A DNA stretch of 64,000 bases from Shewanella salipaludis (GTDB taxonomy: Bacteria > Pseudomonadota > Gammaproteobacteria > Enterobacterales > Shewanellaceae), in the NCBI RefSeq assembly GCF_012911865.1, contig NZ_JAAXYH010000004.1:186001-250000 (forward strand). The letters are read 5' to 3'. Within the stretch, counting starts at the first letter, position 1, and every line of letters begins with the position of its first letter. A model generated the notes under the pieces. That model ran no database searches, was not told where the DNA came from, and saw only the letters and a list, made by a program, of their open reading frames with translations. The position numbers were made by a program, and so were the translations under genes. Below, piece by piece: positions 27,097 to 36,074 of the stretch.

Positions 27097-27124
27097 GGAG
27101 GCCGTGCCCAGCTACTCGCCGAGC

Positions 27125-27379
27125 TTACTTGTCTTCCAGCAGGCGTTTTTCCAGCTCATTGACCTGATGTTGCAGGGCTTCCAATTTTTCGCGGGTCTTG
27201 AGCAGCACATGTTGCTGCACTTCGAATTCTTCCCGTGAGACCAGATCCAGTTTCAGCAATTGATGTTGCAGCACCTGTTTGCTGCGCTCTTCGAATTCAC
27301 CGGCAAATTGCTTCAGGCCGCTTGGCAGGTTTTCGCTCAGTTGACGGGCAACTTCTTCGATTTTTTTCGGGTTGATCAT
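27125..27379 (-). CDS. ubiK: Ubiquinone biosynthesis accessory factor UbiK (YqiC/BMFP family)
   Basis: 84 aa (E. coli 96-99 aa class). It begins MINPKKIEEVARQLSENLPSG and continues as amphipathic helix and coiled coil: SREEFEVQQHVLLKTREKLEALQHQVNELEKRLL (residues ~48-81) with a clear heptad pattern. UbiK trimerises, binds UbiJ and lipids, and supports aerobic ubiquinone synthesis. The ATG at 27379 is followed upstream by an AG-rich site (GGAGTCCACC just before the ATG). It is divergent from rep and monocistronic, with its own terminator at 26999-27038. Confidence 0.92.
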   Translation of the reverse strand: MINPKKIEEVARQLSENLPSGLKQFAGEFEERSKQVLQHQLLKLDLVSREEFEVQQHVLLKTREKLEALQHQVNELEKRLLEDK

Positions 27380-27557
27380 GGTGGACTCCGCTAATGACTT
27401 TTGGCTGGTGGGCTCAATAGTTAGATTGTACTCCAGGGCCGGGGTTTTCCAAAACCCTGTGCGCCGACCGAGTGTAAGCCAGGGAGTTATCGCCTAAGAA
27501 GTGGTGCTTCTGCTATCATCCAGCCTTTCCCGTGTTTCAGGTGGATATAGTTTAGAG

Positions 27558-29570
27558 ATGAAGCTTAACCCAGCGCAAAATGATGCAGTTCACTATGTTT
27601 CCGGCCCCTGTCTGGTGCTGGCGGGTGCAGGCAGTGGCAAGACCCGGGTGATCATCAATAAAATAGCCTACCTGGTGGAGAAGTGTGGCTATAAGGCGCG
27701 CAATATCGCCGCCGTTACCTTCACCAACAAGGCGGCTCGCGAGATGAAGGAGCGGGTGGCCCAGTCCATGGGGCGCAAGGAGGCCCGCGGCCTGTGGATC
27801 TCCACCTTCCACACCCTGGGGTTGGAGATCATCAAGCGCGAGCATAAGGTGTTGGGACTCAAGCCGGGTTTCTCCCTGTTCGACGATCAGGATACCTTGG
27901 CGCTGCTCAAGGAATTGACCCAGAACGAGCTGGATGAAGACAAGGACTTGCTCAAGGCCCTGGCAGGTTGCATCTCCAACTGGAAGGGCGGCCTGGTGGT
28001 GCCCGAGCAGGCGCGCAAGATAGCCAAAGACGAACAGCAGCAGCTGTTTGCCATGCTGTACCAGCGTTATGCCCAGCACATGAAGGCCTATAATGCGCTC
28101 GATTTCGACGATCTCATCCTCTTGCCGACCCTGTTGCTCAGGCATAACGAAGAGGTACGTACCCGCTGGCAGACCCGCATCCAGTATCTGCTGGTGGATG
28201 AATATCAGGACACCAACACCAGCCAGTACGAGATGGTGAAGTTGCTGGTGGGCGAACGTGCCCGTTTTACCGTGGTGGGCGATGACGATCAGTCCATCTA
28301 CTCCTGGCGCGGTGCCAAACCCCAGAACCTGGTGCTGCTGGGGACAGATTTCCCCAGGCTGAAACTCATCAAGCTGGAACAGAATTATCGCTCCAGCCAG
28401 CGAATATTGCGCTCGGCCAACATACTGATCGCTAACAATCCCCATGTGTACGATAAGGCGCTGTTCAGCGAGCTGGCCTACGGTGAGCCGCTGCGGGTGC
28501 TGATCGCCGCCAACGAGGAGCAGGAGGCCGAACGTGTGGTGGCCGAGATAGTGCGGCATAAGTTTGTCGGCCGCACCCAGTTCGGCGATTACGCCATCCT
28601 CTATCGCGGTAACCATCAGTCGCGGCTGTTGGAGCGGGCGCTGATGACCAACCGTATTCCCTATAAGCTCAGCGGCGGCACTTCCTTCTTCGCCCGCGCC
28701 GAGATCAAGGACATCATGGGCTATCTCAAGCTGGTGGTGAATCCGGACGATGACAACGCCTTCCTGCGGATAGTCAACCTGCCCAAGCGCGGCCTGGGAC
28801 CTGCGACCCTGGAGCGGCTGGGCACCTTCGCCAACGAGAAGCATATCTCCATGTTCGCCGCCATCTTCGAGCCTGAGCTGAATCATTACCTGGCGCCGGC
28901 GGCGATGGCGTCCCTGTATGAGTTCGGGCGTTTCATAGTGGATACGGGCGAGAGTGCCGAGCGCGGCGAGCCGGTGGAAGCGGTCAAGCAGCTGATCCGC
29001 AAGATCAACTATGAAGATTATCTATACGAGACCAGCACCAGCGCCAAGGCGGCCGAGATGCGGATGAAGAATATCTCCGAGCTGTATCGCTGGGTAACAG
29101 AGATGCTGCAGGGCGATGAGCTGGATGAGCCCATGACCTTGCCCGAGGTAGTCACCCGCCTGACTCTGAGAGACATGATGGAGCGCAACAGCGAAGACGA
29201 GGGCGGCGATCAGGTGCAGCTGATGACACTGCACGCCTCCAAGGGGCTGGAGTTCCCCTTCGTGTTCATGGTCGGCACAGAGGAGCGGATCTTGCCCCAT
29301 CAGACCAGCATAGATGAAGACAATGTCGATGAAGAGCGGCGTCTGGCCTATGTGGGCATCACCCGGGCACAGCGTGAGCTCTGGTTTACCCTCTGCCGCG
29401 AACGGCGTCAGTTCGGTGAGACCATGCGCTGCGAGCCGAGCCGCTTCCTGCTGGAGCTGCCCCAGGACGATGTGATTTGGGAGAATCGCAAGCCACAGCA
29501 GACGGAGCAGGAGCGGATGCAGACGGGCAAGGCAAATATTTCCAGCCTGAGAGACATGTTCAAGAAATAA
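27558..29570 (+). CDS. rep: ATP-dependent DNA helicase Rep
   Basis: 670 aa (E. coli Rep 673), superfamily 1A 3'-5' helicase acting as replicative accessory motor. Motifs in order: Q-motif LNPAQNDAV at residue 3, Walker [13 protein letters not shown] near 22, motif Ia [15 protein letters not shown], motif [17 protein letters not shown] near 212, motif [17 protein letters not shown], motif [14 protein letters not shown], motif [15 protein letters not shown] and motif [14 protein letters not shown]. The C-terminus ends SLRDMFKK. The ATG at 27558 gives the family start; an in-frame upstream extension to 27501 is not conserved in character. It is convergent with the GAF-GGDEF-EAL gene. Confidence 0.96.
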   Translation: MKLNPAQNDAVHYVSGPCLVLAGAGSGKTRVIINKIAYLVEKCGYKARNIAAVTFTNKAAREMKERVAQSMGRKEARGLWISTFHTLGLEIIKREHKVLGLKPGFSLFDDQDTLALLKELTQNELDEDKDLLKALAGCISNWKGGLVVPEQARKIAKDEQQQLFAMLYQRYAQHMKAYNALDFDDLILLPTLLLRHNEEVRTRWQTRIQYLLVDEYQDTNTSQYEMVKLLVGERARFTVVGDDDQSIYSWRGAKPQNLVLLGTDFPRLKLIKLEQNYRSSQRILRSANILIANNPHVYDKALFSELAYGEPLRVLIAANEEQEAERVVAEIVRHKFVGRTQFGDYAILYRGNHQSRLLERALMTNRIPYKLSGGTSFFARAEIKDIMGYLKLVVNPDDDNAFLRIVNLPKRGLGPATLERLGTFANEKHISMFAAIFEPELNHYLAPAAMASLYEFGRFIVDTGESAERGEPVEAVKQLIRKINYEDYLYETSTSAKAAEMRMKNISELYRWVTEMLQGDELDEPMTLPEVVTRLTLRDMMERNSEDEGGDQVQLMTLHASKGLEFPFVFMVGTEERILPHQTSIDEDNVDEERRLAYVGITRAQRELWFTLCRERRQFGETMRCEPSRFLLELPQDDVIWENRKPQQTEQERMQTGKANISSLRDMFKK

Positions 29571-29614
29571 TTGGCTTTAATTGATTTATATTCAATGGCT
29601 TTCATTGCCAAGGC

Positions 29615-32257
29615 TCAGGCGCATACCTGCTGTGCCTGGGCGGGTAAGCTGAAGACCTTGCCGAGCAAGGGCCCTTGTCCCTGGTTATAACCCAGCTCCG
29701 TCAGCTGGCGTTGTTGTTGTTCGCAGCTAATGCCATCGGCGTAGATCTTGAGGTCGAGGGTCTTGGCCGTCTGCCAATAGATCTTGAGCAGTTTGATTTG
29801 ATGCTCGCCGGTTAGGTGTGTGGTGATGTTGGCATCCAGCTTGAGGGCGTCGATAGGCAGAAAGAGCAGGTTGTGGCTGGCACTATAACCGCTGCCATAG
29901 CCATTGATCCCCAGCTTAAGCTCCAGTTTTTTCAGGAATTCGAAGGCATTGATATGGGTTTGGGTATCCTGCACCAGGGCCAGCTCATTGAAGAACAGCA
30001 GCAGTTTACTCAGGGGCAAGCCGCACTGCTTGAGGGTGTTTTTCAGGCTGCGCAGTGCGTGTTTATGTTTCAGATGTTGGCTGGAAATGGCCAGATGCAG
30101 CTGAGGTTCATACCCCAGGTGGGCCTGGAGTACAGGGTATTCCCGCGCCAGCAGTATGAGCATGTACTTATCCAGCTCGATGATCATATTGCATTGCTCG
30201 GCGATATCTTTGAGCCTGGCCTGCTTAAGCTTGCCTAACCTGGGGTGTTGCCAGAAGAGCCTGGGTTCTATGGCGGTCACTGTCCCGCTGGGCATGTCAA
30301 AGATGGGCAAGTAGCTGAGCTGGAGTTTGTCTTCGGCTATGGCCTGCCTCAGTTCATTCTCCAGGGCGACCTCATGGAGCAGTTCCTGGTGCGACTCGTC
30401 ATCGAAAATAACATAACAACCTTTGCCCTTGGATTTGGCTTGATACATGGCGGCGTCGGCGTCGCTGAGCATGGACTCACTGGTGTCGGATCTGCGATTG
30501 CCATTGCTGCTGAGGGCTATGCCTATGCTGGCGCTCGAGCCGAATGACTGGTTTCCGAGACGGTAGGGTTGGGAGAGCGCGCTCAATATGCGTTCCGCGA
30601 CTTCTTCCGTGTCTGCGGCGCTGTGTATGCTGTCGAGCAAGACGACAAACTCATCGCCGCCGAGGCGGGCCAGGGTATCGTTGTCCCTTATGCAGGCCTT
30701 CAGGCGTTTGGCGGTTTCGATGAGGAAGCGATCCCCCTCCACGTGGCCCAGGGTGTCGTTGATCAGCTTGAAGCGATCGAGATCGATAAACAGCAGGGCG
30801 AAGCGATCCAATCCATGGCGGCGAACATGTTTGATCGCCTGGTTGAGTCGTTCCATGAACATGGCCCTGTTTGGCAGGGATGTCAGGGTGTCATGTTTAG
30901 CGTCGTGGGTCAGCTGCGCCTCGACCTTGCGCCTTTGGTTGATTTCTTTTACCAGGTTTTGATTCAGCGCCGCCAGGGCCTGGGTTCTGGCGGTGACTTT
31001 CTCTTCCAGCTCCTGGTAGCTGCGCTGCAATGATTCGGCCGAGAGTTTGCGTTCTATCGCCGCACCTATGTGCTGGGAAACAAAGGTCAGCAATTCGAGA
31101 TCTTTTACCTGATAGGTTTGAGTCGGTGTAAAACTGTAAATGGTCAGCGCCCCGCGCACCTGCTCATGAATAAACAGGGGAATGCCTATCCATTGGTGCA
31201 TGTCCTGGGTTTGATTCAGATCCGGTGACTCGGCATAGAGTTCGCCCGCGGCTATCAGGGCTTGAATATCCTGCTGCTCCAGTTTCAGGGGGCGTTTATG
31301 TTTGAGTACATATTCGGCCAGGCCATCACTGACGGGACGACTTCCAGGGGCGGAGAGCCCGAGTTGTGACACATAGAAAGGAAAAGTCAGCTGTGTCTTG
31401 TCTTCATCGAGCAGGGCTATGTAGCAGTTATTGGCGGGCAAGAGGTGGCTGAGCACATGGTGCAGTTGGGCATAGAACTCCAGGCTGTCTATCCTGGAGG
31501 TGGCCAAGGCGGCGATTTCGAATAAGGAGCGCTGGAGCCGCTCGGCCCGGCGCCGCTCATGGACTTCCTGCTTCAGCTTGTCATAGGCCAGACTGAGTTC
31601 TTTGGTTCTCTGTGTTATGGCCTGCTCCAGATGCTCCTGATGACGCAGGCGTTCCTGTACCCCGGCGATATGATGGCAGATGAAGGCCATCAGCTCGAGT
31701 TCTATCTCGCCATAGGTCTTTTGGGTGTCGTAGCTTTGCACGACCAGCACGCCACTGACGGCCTCGTTTTCGAATATGGGCACCCCCAGCCATTGATGGC
31801 AGGCGGAGCCCAGGCTCACTATTTCCTCGGCGGCCAATAGCAGGTTGAACTTGTCTTCGTCACATAGCAATGGTCGGCCGGTACGGAACACATACCCGGT
31901 CAATCCCTGGTGCAGCGTCGCCGAGAGCGATTCTTCGGAAAAGAGCTGAGCCGGGTGGGCGTCTTTCTCGTCGGCGAAGAAGGGGATTTCCAGTTGTCCC
32001 GTGTGGGGGTTCAGGGTCGAAATGAAGAAATTGTCGGCGGGGATGAGTTTCTGCAGGTGCTTATGCACTCCGGCATAAAAGTCTTCTGGCGAGGAAGCCT
32101 TAGCGGCGATGTTAGATATCTCCAACAAGGCATTCTGAATGATTTCTGCACGCTTATACTTACCAGCTAAACGCTTTAAGCGGCGAATCCTTTTATGTAA
32201 CCGTTCAGCCTCACAGGTAAGAGGCTCGATAGTTTCATCCCTAAACATGACGCCCAT
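29615..32257 (-). CDS. GAF-GAF-GGDEF-EAL protein with degenerate EAL domain (880 aa)
   Basis: Cytoplasmic c-di-GMP-type protein. An N-terminal coiled segment (~10-45) is followed by GAF at ~50-205, coiled coil ~210-240, a second GAF at ~245-405, coiled coil ~405-445, GGDEF at ~450-615 and an EAL-like domain at ~625-875. The cyclase site is intact (RLGGDEFVVLL; DLDRFKLIND). The EAL domain has lost its chemistry: EAL is replaced by EPR (AIEPRLFW), DFGTGYS by GYGSGYS, and AEGVE by ADGIS. It should therefore not hydrolyse c-di-GMP and may act as a regulatory or binding module. The two GAF domains share DNxFIxxL/NNCYIALL and HQWxGxPxF motifs, suggesting internal duplication. No TM segments. Convergent with rep. 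Confidence 0.88.
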   Translation of the reverse strand: MGVMFRDETIEPLTCEAERLHKRIRRLKRLAGKYKRAEIIQNALLEISNIAAKASSPEDFYAGVHKHLQKLIPADNFFISTLNPHTGQLEIPFFADEKDAHPAQLFSEESLSATLHQGLTGYVFRTGRPLLCDEDKFNLLLAAEEIVSLGSACHQWLGVPIFENEAVSGVLVVQSYDTQKTYGEIELELMAFICHHIAGVQERLRHQEHLEQAITQRTKELSLAYDKLKQEVHERRRAERLQRSLFEIAALATSRIDSLEFYAQLHHVLSHLLPANNCYIALLDEDKTQLTFPFYVSQLGLSAPGSRPVSDGLAEYVLKHKRPLKLEQQDIQALIAAGELYAESPDLNQTQDMHQWIGIPLFIHEQVRGALTIYSFTPTQTYQVKDLELLTFVSQHIGAAIERKLSAESLQRSYQELEEKVTARTQALAALNQNLVKEINQRRKVEAQLTHDAKHDTLTSLPNRAMFMERLNQAIKHVRRHGLDRFALLFIDLDRFKLINDTLGHVEGDRFLIETAKRLKACIRDNDTLARLGGDEFVVLLDSIHSAADTEEVAERILSALSQPYRLGNQSFGSSASIGIALSSNGNRRSDTSESMLSDADAAMYQAKSKGKGCYVIFDDESHQELLHEVALENELRQAIAEDKLQLSYLPIFDMPSGTVTAIEPRLFWQHPRLGKLKQARLKDIAEQCNMIIELDKYMLILLAREYPVLQAHLGYEPQLHLAISSQHLKHKHALRSLKNTLKQCGLPLSKLLLFFNELALVQDTQTHINAFEFLKKLELKLGINGYGSGYSASHNLLFLPIDALKLDANITTHLTGEHQIKLLKIYWQTAKTLDLKIYADGISCEQQQRQLTELGYNQGQGPLLGKVFSLPAQAQQVCA

Positions 32258-32416
32258 TTATGTTAAATTTTAGTAATTTATGGCAATACGTATATTTAGC
32301 ACAAAAAACACACAAGCCCAAGCCATTTTTTTGGCGCTAGTCCGATGTTTGACTAAGTTTAAATTGTTGAAATGTGACAATTCTTGAGCGAACGGCTAAA
32401 AAAAGCAAAATAGCTG
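32258..32416. other. Intergenic region ahead of the tRNA operon
   Basis: AT-rich sequence separating the GAF-GGDEF-EAL start (minus) from the tRNA promoter (plus). It contains runs of A that could act as an UP element for the tRNA promoter. No ORF or hairpin of note. Confidence 0.3.
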
Positions 32417-32445
32417 TAGACGCAAAGGCAAATAATCCATAGTAT
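32417..32445 (+). promoter_or_regulatory. Promoter of the tRNA operon
   Basis: -35 TAGACG (32417-32422), 17-base spacer, -10 TAGTAT (32440-32445), followed by a GC-rich discriminator (ATGCGGCGC) typical of stringently controlled stable-RNA promoters. It ends about 20 bases before the first tRNA. Confidence 0.6.
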
Positions 32446-32466
32446 ATGCGGCGCTAACCAAGGCGA

Positions 32467-32543
32467 GCGCCCATAGCTCAGCTGGATAGAGCGCACCCCT
32501 CCGGAGGGTGAGGCCGAAGGTTCGAATCCTTCTGGGCGCACCA
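32467..32543 (+). tRNA. tRNA-Arg (anticodon CCG)
   Basis: 77 nt including encoded CCA. Acceptor GCGCCCA/TGGGCGC, anticodon stem CACCC/GGGTG with loop CTCCGGA, T-loop GGTTCGAATCC. It reads CGG. First gene of the operon; equivalent to the argX position in the E. coli argX-hisR-leuT-proM operon. Confidence 0.97.
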
Positions 32544-32582
32544 GCTGGATCTAGTCGGCTTGGTTGGTAGGAAAAATACAGT

Positions 32583-32659
32583 GGTGATTGTAGCTCAGTT
32601 GGTAGAGTCCCGGATTGTGATTCCGGTTGTCGTGGGTTCGAGCCCCATCAGTCACCCCA
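32583..32659 (+). tRNA. tRNA-His (anticodon GTG)
   Basis: 77 nt including the encoded G-1 (32583) opposite C73, the identity element of tRNA-His, and CCA. Acceptor GTGATTG/CAGTCAC (with one G-U), anticodon loop TTGTGAT, T-loop GGTTCGAGCC. Confidence 0.96.
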
Positions 32660-32679
32660 TTTTTCAGCAGTAATATCTT

Positions 32680-32756
<77 letters not shown>

Positions 32757-32814
32757 CTTTCTTCGCCTCATCTAGCGAATTTAGCAATGGCTAAATAAAT
32801 AGCTGAATCATTTA

Positions 32815-32891
<77 letters not shown>

Positions 32892-32899
32892 TTTTTACA

Positions 32900-32929
32900 A
32901 AAAGCCTTCGAGAAATCGAAGGCTTTTTT
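32900..32929 (+). terminator. Intrinsic terminator, repeat unit 1
   Basis: GCCTTCGA-GAAA-TCGAAGGC, perfect 8-bp stem extended by A/T pairs, six T's. Directly follows tRNA-Pro copy 2. Confidence 0.85.
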
Positions 32930-33014
32930 GTTGCTGATTTTGTGCCTGAGTTGGACTCAAACCACAGCAGTTCGAATCCTCACTCTCTATGACGGCTTGG
33001 CCGACCATTTTTAC

Positions 33015-33046
33015 AAAAAAGCCTTCGAGAAATCGAAGGCTTTTTT
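33015..33046 (+). terminator. Intrinsic terminator, repeat unit 2
   Basis: Same hairpin as unit 1 with one more A in the 5' run; T6 tail. Confidence 0.8.
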
Positions 33047-33131
33047 GTTGCTGATTTTTTGCCTGAATTGGACTCAAACCACAGCAGTTCGAATCCTCAC
33101 TCTCTATGACGGCTTGGCCGACCATTTTTAC

Positions 33132-33163
33132 AAAAAAGCCTTCGAGAAATCGGAGGCTTTTTT
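33132..33163 (+). terminator. Intrinsic terminator, repeat unit 3
   Basis: Same hairpin, with TCGGAGGC in the 3' arm, so one Watson-Crick pair becomes U-G; T6 tail. Confidence 0.78.
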
Positions 33164-33249
33164 GTTGCTGATTTTGTGCCTGAATTGGACTCAAACCACA
33201 GCAGTTCGAATCCTCACTCTCTATGACGGCTTGGCCGACCATTTTTACA

Positions 33250-33279
33250 AGAGCCTTCGAGAAATCGAAGGCTTTTTTG
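33250..33279 (+). terminator. Intrinsic terminator, repeat unit 4
   Basis: Same GCCTTCGA/TCGAAGGC stem with T6 tail, but the leading A-run is replaced by AAGA, so this copy is less bidirectional. Confidence 0.78.
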
Positions 33280-33374
33280 TTTCTGGCTTTGTGTCTGAGC
33301 TGGGAGCAAACCACAGCAGTTCGCATCCTCACTCTCTATGACGGCCTGGCGATCCGTTTCACTGGGCTTCCTCA

Positions 33375-35339
33375 TCAGCCATTGTTAACCGTGTTGGCGT
33401 ACATGTCCTCGGCCGCATCGAGCTCCAGCTGTATCGGTGGCGCTATGTAACCTTGATAGGCGTCGATCCTCAGTTCGGCGAAGCGTTCGAGCTGAATTTT
33501 TTCCTGGATCCCCGTGACTATCACTTCTATGTCCAAGCCCTTGGCGACGTTAATCAAGGCTCGGCATAACTCGCTGTTTTGCTGATGCTCGTCATAGTAG
33601 GCGAAGGATTGATCCAGCTTGACATAATTGGGCCTGAGTTTTTGCAAGTAAGACATGGAGCCGAATTGACGGCCGAAGTGATCTATACCGAATTTAGCCC
33701 CATGCTTTCTGATGATGTCGCAGAGGGTTTGGCAGGCGTCCGCATTGCTGAATACCCCGAGTTCGGGGATCTCGAAGCAGATGTGCTTGGTATGCGCCGA
33801 GGTACGGAGAAATTCATCGAGCCAGGCATGAAACTGGGGCGAGATGATGCTTTCCAGAGTCAGGTTGATGGCCACGGGTTCGGGATTGTGGGCGAAGACA
33901 TCATGGTCGCCGAGGGCCTGGATCAGACATTTATCGAGCAGCGAGCCCAGGGAGAGCAAATCCACGTAAGGCATGAACTGCCCAGCATGGACCAATTTAT
34001 CCCCGAGCTGCAATTGGCAATAGAGTTCTCGTTGGGAAATGGCGCCTGTGTCGGTGCGTAACACGGGTTGCCACCTGAACTGAAATTGTTTGTCCTTGAT
34101 GGCGCTGTTGAGCTTGGTGCGCCACTGTTCGCGGGTGAAAATTTGCTGTTCGTGAATAGAATGCCATTGATATACCTTGTTATTCTGCAGCGCATTCTGC
34201 AATGCATTGTCGGCCTGGGCCATGATATCCGTGACGGTCGTCAGCTCGATACGCTCGGCTATGCCGATAGCGTAATGCTCATTGGGCTTACAGTCGGCTT
34301 TGGTGATTTCCTGGTTGATGGTGCGGATCAAGGTTTCCAGATACTTATTGAGCTTTTCGTACTCGACATTGGTCACCAAGAAGGCGAATTCAACGGCAGA
34401 GATCCTGGCGATGAGCGATGGGGCTATGTCGTCGAGTTGCGCCTTAAATTGGATCGACATCAGGCGTATGGTCTCATCCCTGATCTGGTAGCCGTATCTG
34501 TTGTGGATTGCTTCCAGGCAGTCGAGCCTGGCCAGGAATAGGGCGCCATTGCTGGGTTCATTCAACCAGCCATTCAGGCGACTGACCATGTATTGTCTGT
34601 TGGGAAGACCGGAAACCTGATCTACCAAGGTCTTCTTCCTCAGGGTGGCTATTTCATCATCGAGAGAGTCGAATACCTGCTTCAACTGTGCCGACATGCT
34701 GTTAAAAGCCTGCACCACCTCCTTGAGCTCCGAGGTCCTGGGCAGCGGCATATCCGGGCTGAACTGGCGCAGGGCCACATTCCTGGCGTGGTCCGAGATG
34801 GCGTGCAAGGGTTTCAATATCCACCCCAGCCCTATCCTGGCGAAGAGTATGGCGACCAGAAAGAGCAGCGAGAAGGCGATGAGCGTATTCGAGATGATGC
34901 GCCACAGCTCATGATAGCCGAAGCCGGGGTGGGCGGTAATTTCGAGCTTGGCCAGCTGCAGCCAACCGGAGGTGATGGTGCTTTCTTTCTTGATGGTGTC
35001 GAACAGGTGCAGATCGAGAAACCACTGGGGGGTATCTTCTATGCGGATGCTGTTATGCCATTCCTGCTGTTTGCCATCCACCAGCCAGGTCAGCTTGATG
35101 TTCTGATAGTAACCGCCTTCGAAAATCACATTCACCAGGGTTTCCGCCGCCGCCGTATCGCCTGTCTCGAGTGCCGGGACCAACATCAAACCGAGTGAAT
35201 TGCTGGCGTTGTTAAGATCCGACGCCATCTGCTTGGTCAGAAAGTCTTGGGTTTCGGTAAACTGTACATAGCCCAAACTGGCGACTATGAGCAGGAAGAG
35301 GGTAAATAGCAGTGAGTATATCTCTCTGAACAGTGTCAT
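33375..35339 (-). CDS. lapD: LapD/BpfD-type inner-membrane c-di-GMP receptor
   Basis: 654 aa with LapD architecture: TM1 at ~8-26, a periplasmic LapD/MoxY domain (~27-150), TM2 at ~152-172, HAMP, then GGDEF-like (~235-400) and EAL-like (~410-645) domains. Both catalytic motifs are degenerate. GGDEF reads SAVEF (RISAVEFAFLV), EAL reads ELYCQLQ, and the DFG loop reads DHFGRQFGS. It is therefore a receptor, not an enzyme. In Pseudomonas and Shewanella systems, c-di-GMP-bound LapD/BpfD sequesters the LapG/BpfG protease at the inner membrane and so keeps the adhesin on the surface. Last gene of the operon, eight bases after lapG. Confidence 0.92.
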   Translation of the reverse strand: MTLFREIYSLLFTLFLLIVASLGYVQFTETQDFLTKQMASDLNNASNSLGLMLVPALETGDTAAAETLVNVIFEGGYYQNIKLTWLVDGKQQEWHNSIRIEDTPQWFLDLHLFDTIKKESTITSGWLQLAKLEITAHPGFGYHELWRIISNTLIAFSLLFLVAILFARIGLGWILKPLHAISDHARNVALRQFSPDMPLPRTSELKEVVQAFNSMSAQLKQVFDSLDDEIATLRKKTLVDQVSGLPNRQYMVSRLNGWLNEPSNGALFLARLDCLEAIHNRYGYQIRDETIRLMSIQFKAQLDDIAPSLIARISAVEFAFLVTNVEYEKLNKYLETLIRTINQEITKADCKPNEHYAIGIAERIELTTVTDIMAQADNALQNALQNNKVYQWHSIHEQQIFTREQWRTKLNSAIKDKQFQFRWQPVLRTDTGAISQRELYCQLQLGDKLVHAGQFMPYVDLLSLGSLLDKCLIQALGDHDVFAHNPEPVAINLTLESIISPQFHAWLDEFLRTSAHTKHICFEIPELGVFSNADACQTLCDIIRKHGAKFGIDHFGRQFGSMSYLQKLRPNYVKLDQSFAYYDEHQQNSELCRALINVAKGLDIEVIVTGIQEKIQLERFAELRIDAYQGYIAPPIQLELDAAEDMYANTVNNG

Positions 35340-35347
35340 TTTTGTGG

Positions 35348-36055
35348 CTACTCCTGTCTTAGTTTAGGCAGCTTGAGTCGCTTGAGGCCTAATCTATAGT
35401 TGAGATCATTCCATTTCTCGAGTCTGGTGGAGGAGCCGGCCAAGGCCCCGCGTCCCTTTTCTTTGTTCAGCCATAGCTGTTTACCATTGAAGCTGTATAC
35501 CGGCAGCAAGTCCCGCCGTGCGGTCGCCGGCTGGATGACAGGATTCAAGTTGTCCAGGACCAGGGGGACAGAGGAGGGGGTCTCATAGTACGCCAGCACC
35601 ATGTGGTATTGGTTGATAGTGGTGGCTTTAACCATAGTGAGCCGCATCTTGTCCTCCGGCACCCCCAATTGCAGCAGGGTGAAATACTTGGCGATGGAAA
35701 AGTCCTCGCAATCCCCGCCATTGGCACCGATAAACTCCATCGGGGTCGCCCAATAGTTGGACTCGCCCCAGAGTTTAATATCGTCGATGAAATGAAACAG
35801 ATTGAAAAAATTATTCACTTCAAGCAATTGGGATCTTTCATCCAGGCCTTTCGCCTGGTTGACTATCTTGAACCAGGTCCTGGCCCGGTTGCCGGCCCTG
35901 GCGCCATAACGTGCTTCGAGTGTCGAGATTATGCTATTGGCATCGAGTTCCTGTGACGGCGCGCCATACAGGTACGGGGTGGCCAGAGCCGATGCCAGCA
36001 AGCTCAGATGGCAGACTCGCCTCACATAATTGAGACCACTCAGTTTGGCTTCCAT
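35348..36055 (-). CDS. lapG: LapG/BpfG transglutaminase-like periplasmic cysteine protease
   Basis: 235 aa with an N-terminal signal segment (VCHLSLLASALATPYLYG, ~14-31). The catalytic Cys is in NGGDCEDFSIAKYF near residue 118, His in INQYHMVLAYY near 153, and Asp in PLVLDNLNPV near 170. WGESNYWATPMEF and the DD-rich neighbourhood fit the calcium-binding LapG fold. It should cleave the TAAG site near the N-terminus of the adhesin encoded at 41850-47147, releasing it from the cell. It sits between the OmpA-like lipoprotein and its regulator lapD, all on the minus strand. Confidence 0.92.
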   Translation of the reverse strand: MEAKLSGLNYVRRVCHLSLLASALATPYLYGAPSQELDANSIISTLEARYGARAGNRARTWFKIVNQAKGLDERSQLLEVNNFFNLFHFIDDIKLWGESNYWATPMEFIGANGGDCEDFSIAKYFTLLQLGVPEDKMRLTMVKATTINQYHMVLAYYETPSSVPLVLDNLNPVIQPATARRDLLPVYSFNGKQLWLNKEKGRGALAGSSTRLEKWNDLNYRLGLKRLKLPKLRQE

Positions 36056-36074
36056 GGCCTGTTGGCTTGCTTCC

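Larger units (their letters stand above)
32892..33350 (+). repeat. 117-bp tandem repeat array built from tRNA 3' ends and terminators (rtT-like)
   Basis: Four units: 32892-33007 (116 bp), 33008-33124 and 33125-33241 (117 bp each), and a shorter, diverged 33242-33350. Each starts with ATTTTTACAA, an intrinsic terminator hairpin, then ~30 bases of spacer. A tRNA-like tail AGTTCGAATCCTC ... CGACCA follows, copying the T-loop and 3' end of the preceding tRNA-Pro. Because 117 is 39 codons, long open frames run through on both strands (32895-33332 minus, 32928-33341 plus); they are repeat artefacts. The layout resembles the rtT repeats after E. coli tyrT. Confidence 0.85.

Noticed and set aside
32895-33332. 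Open frames of ~145 and ~137 aa on both strands through the tRNA-linked repeats
   Set aside because: Both arise because 117 bp is a multiple of three and repeats; the translations are internally repetitive with no start or RBS logic, and the region is terminators plus tRNA fragments.
32892-33350. CRISPR-like array
   Set aside because: Units are contiguous, near-identical over the full 117 bp with no variable spacers, and no cas genes are near.
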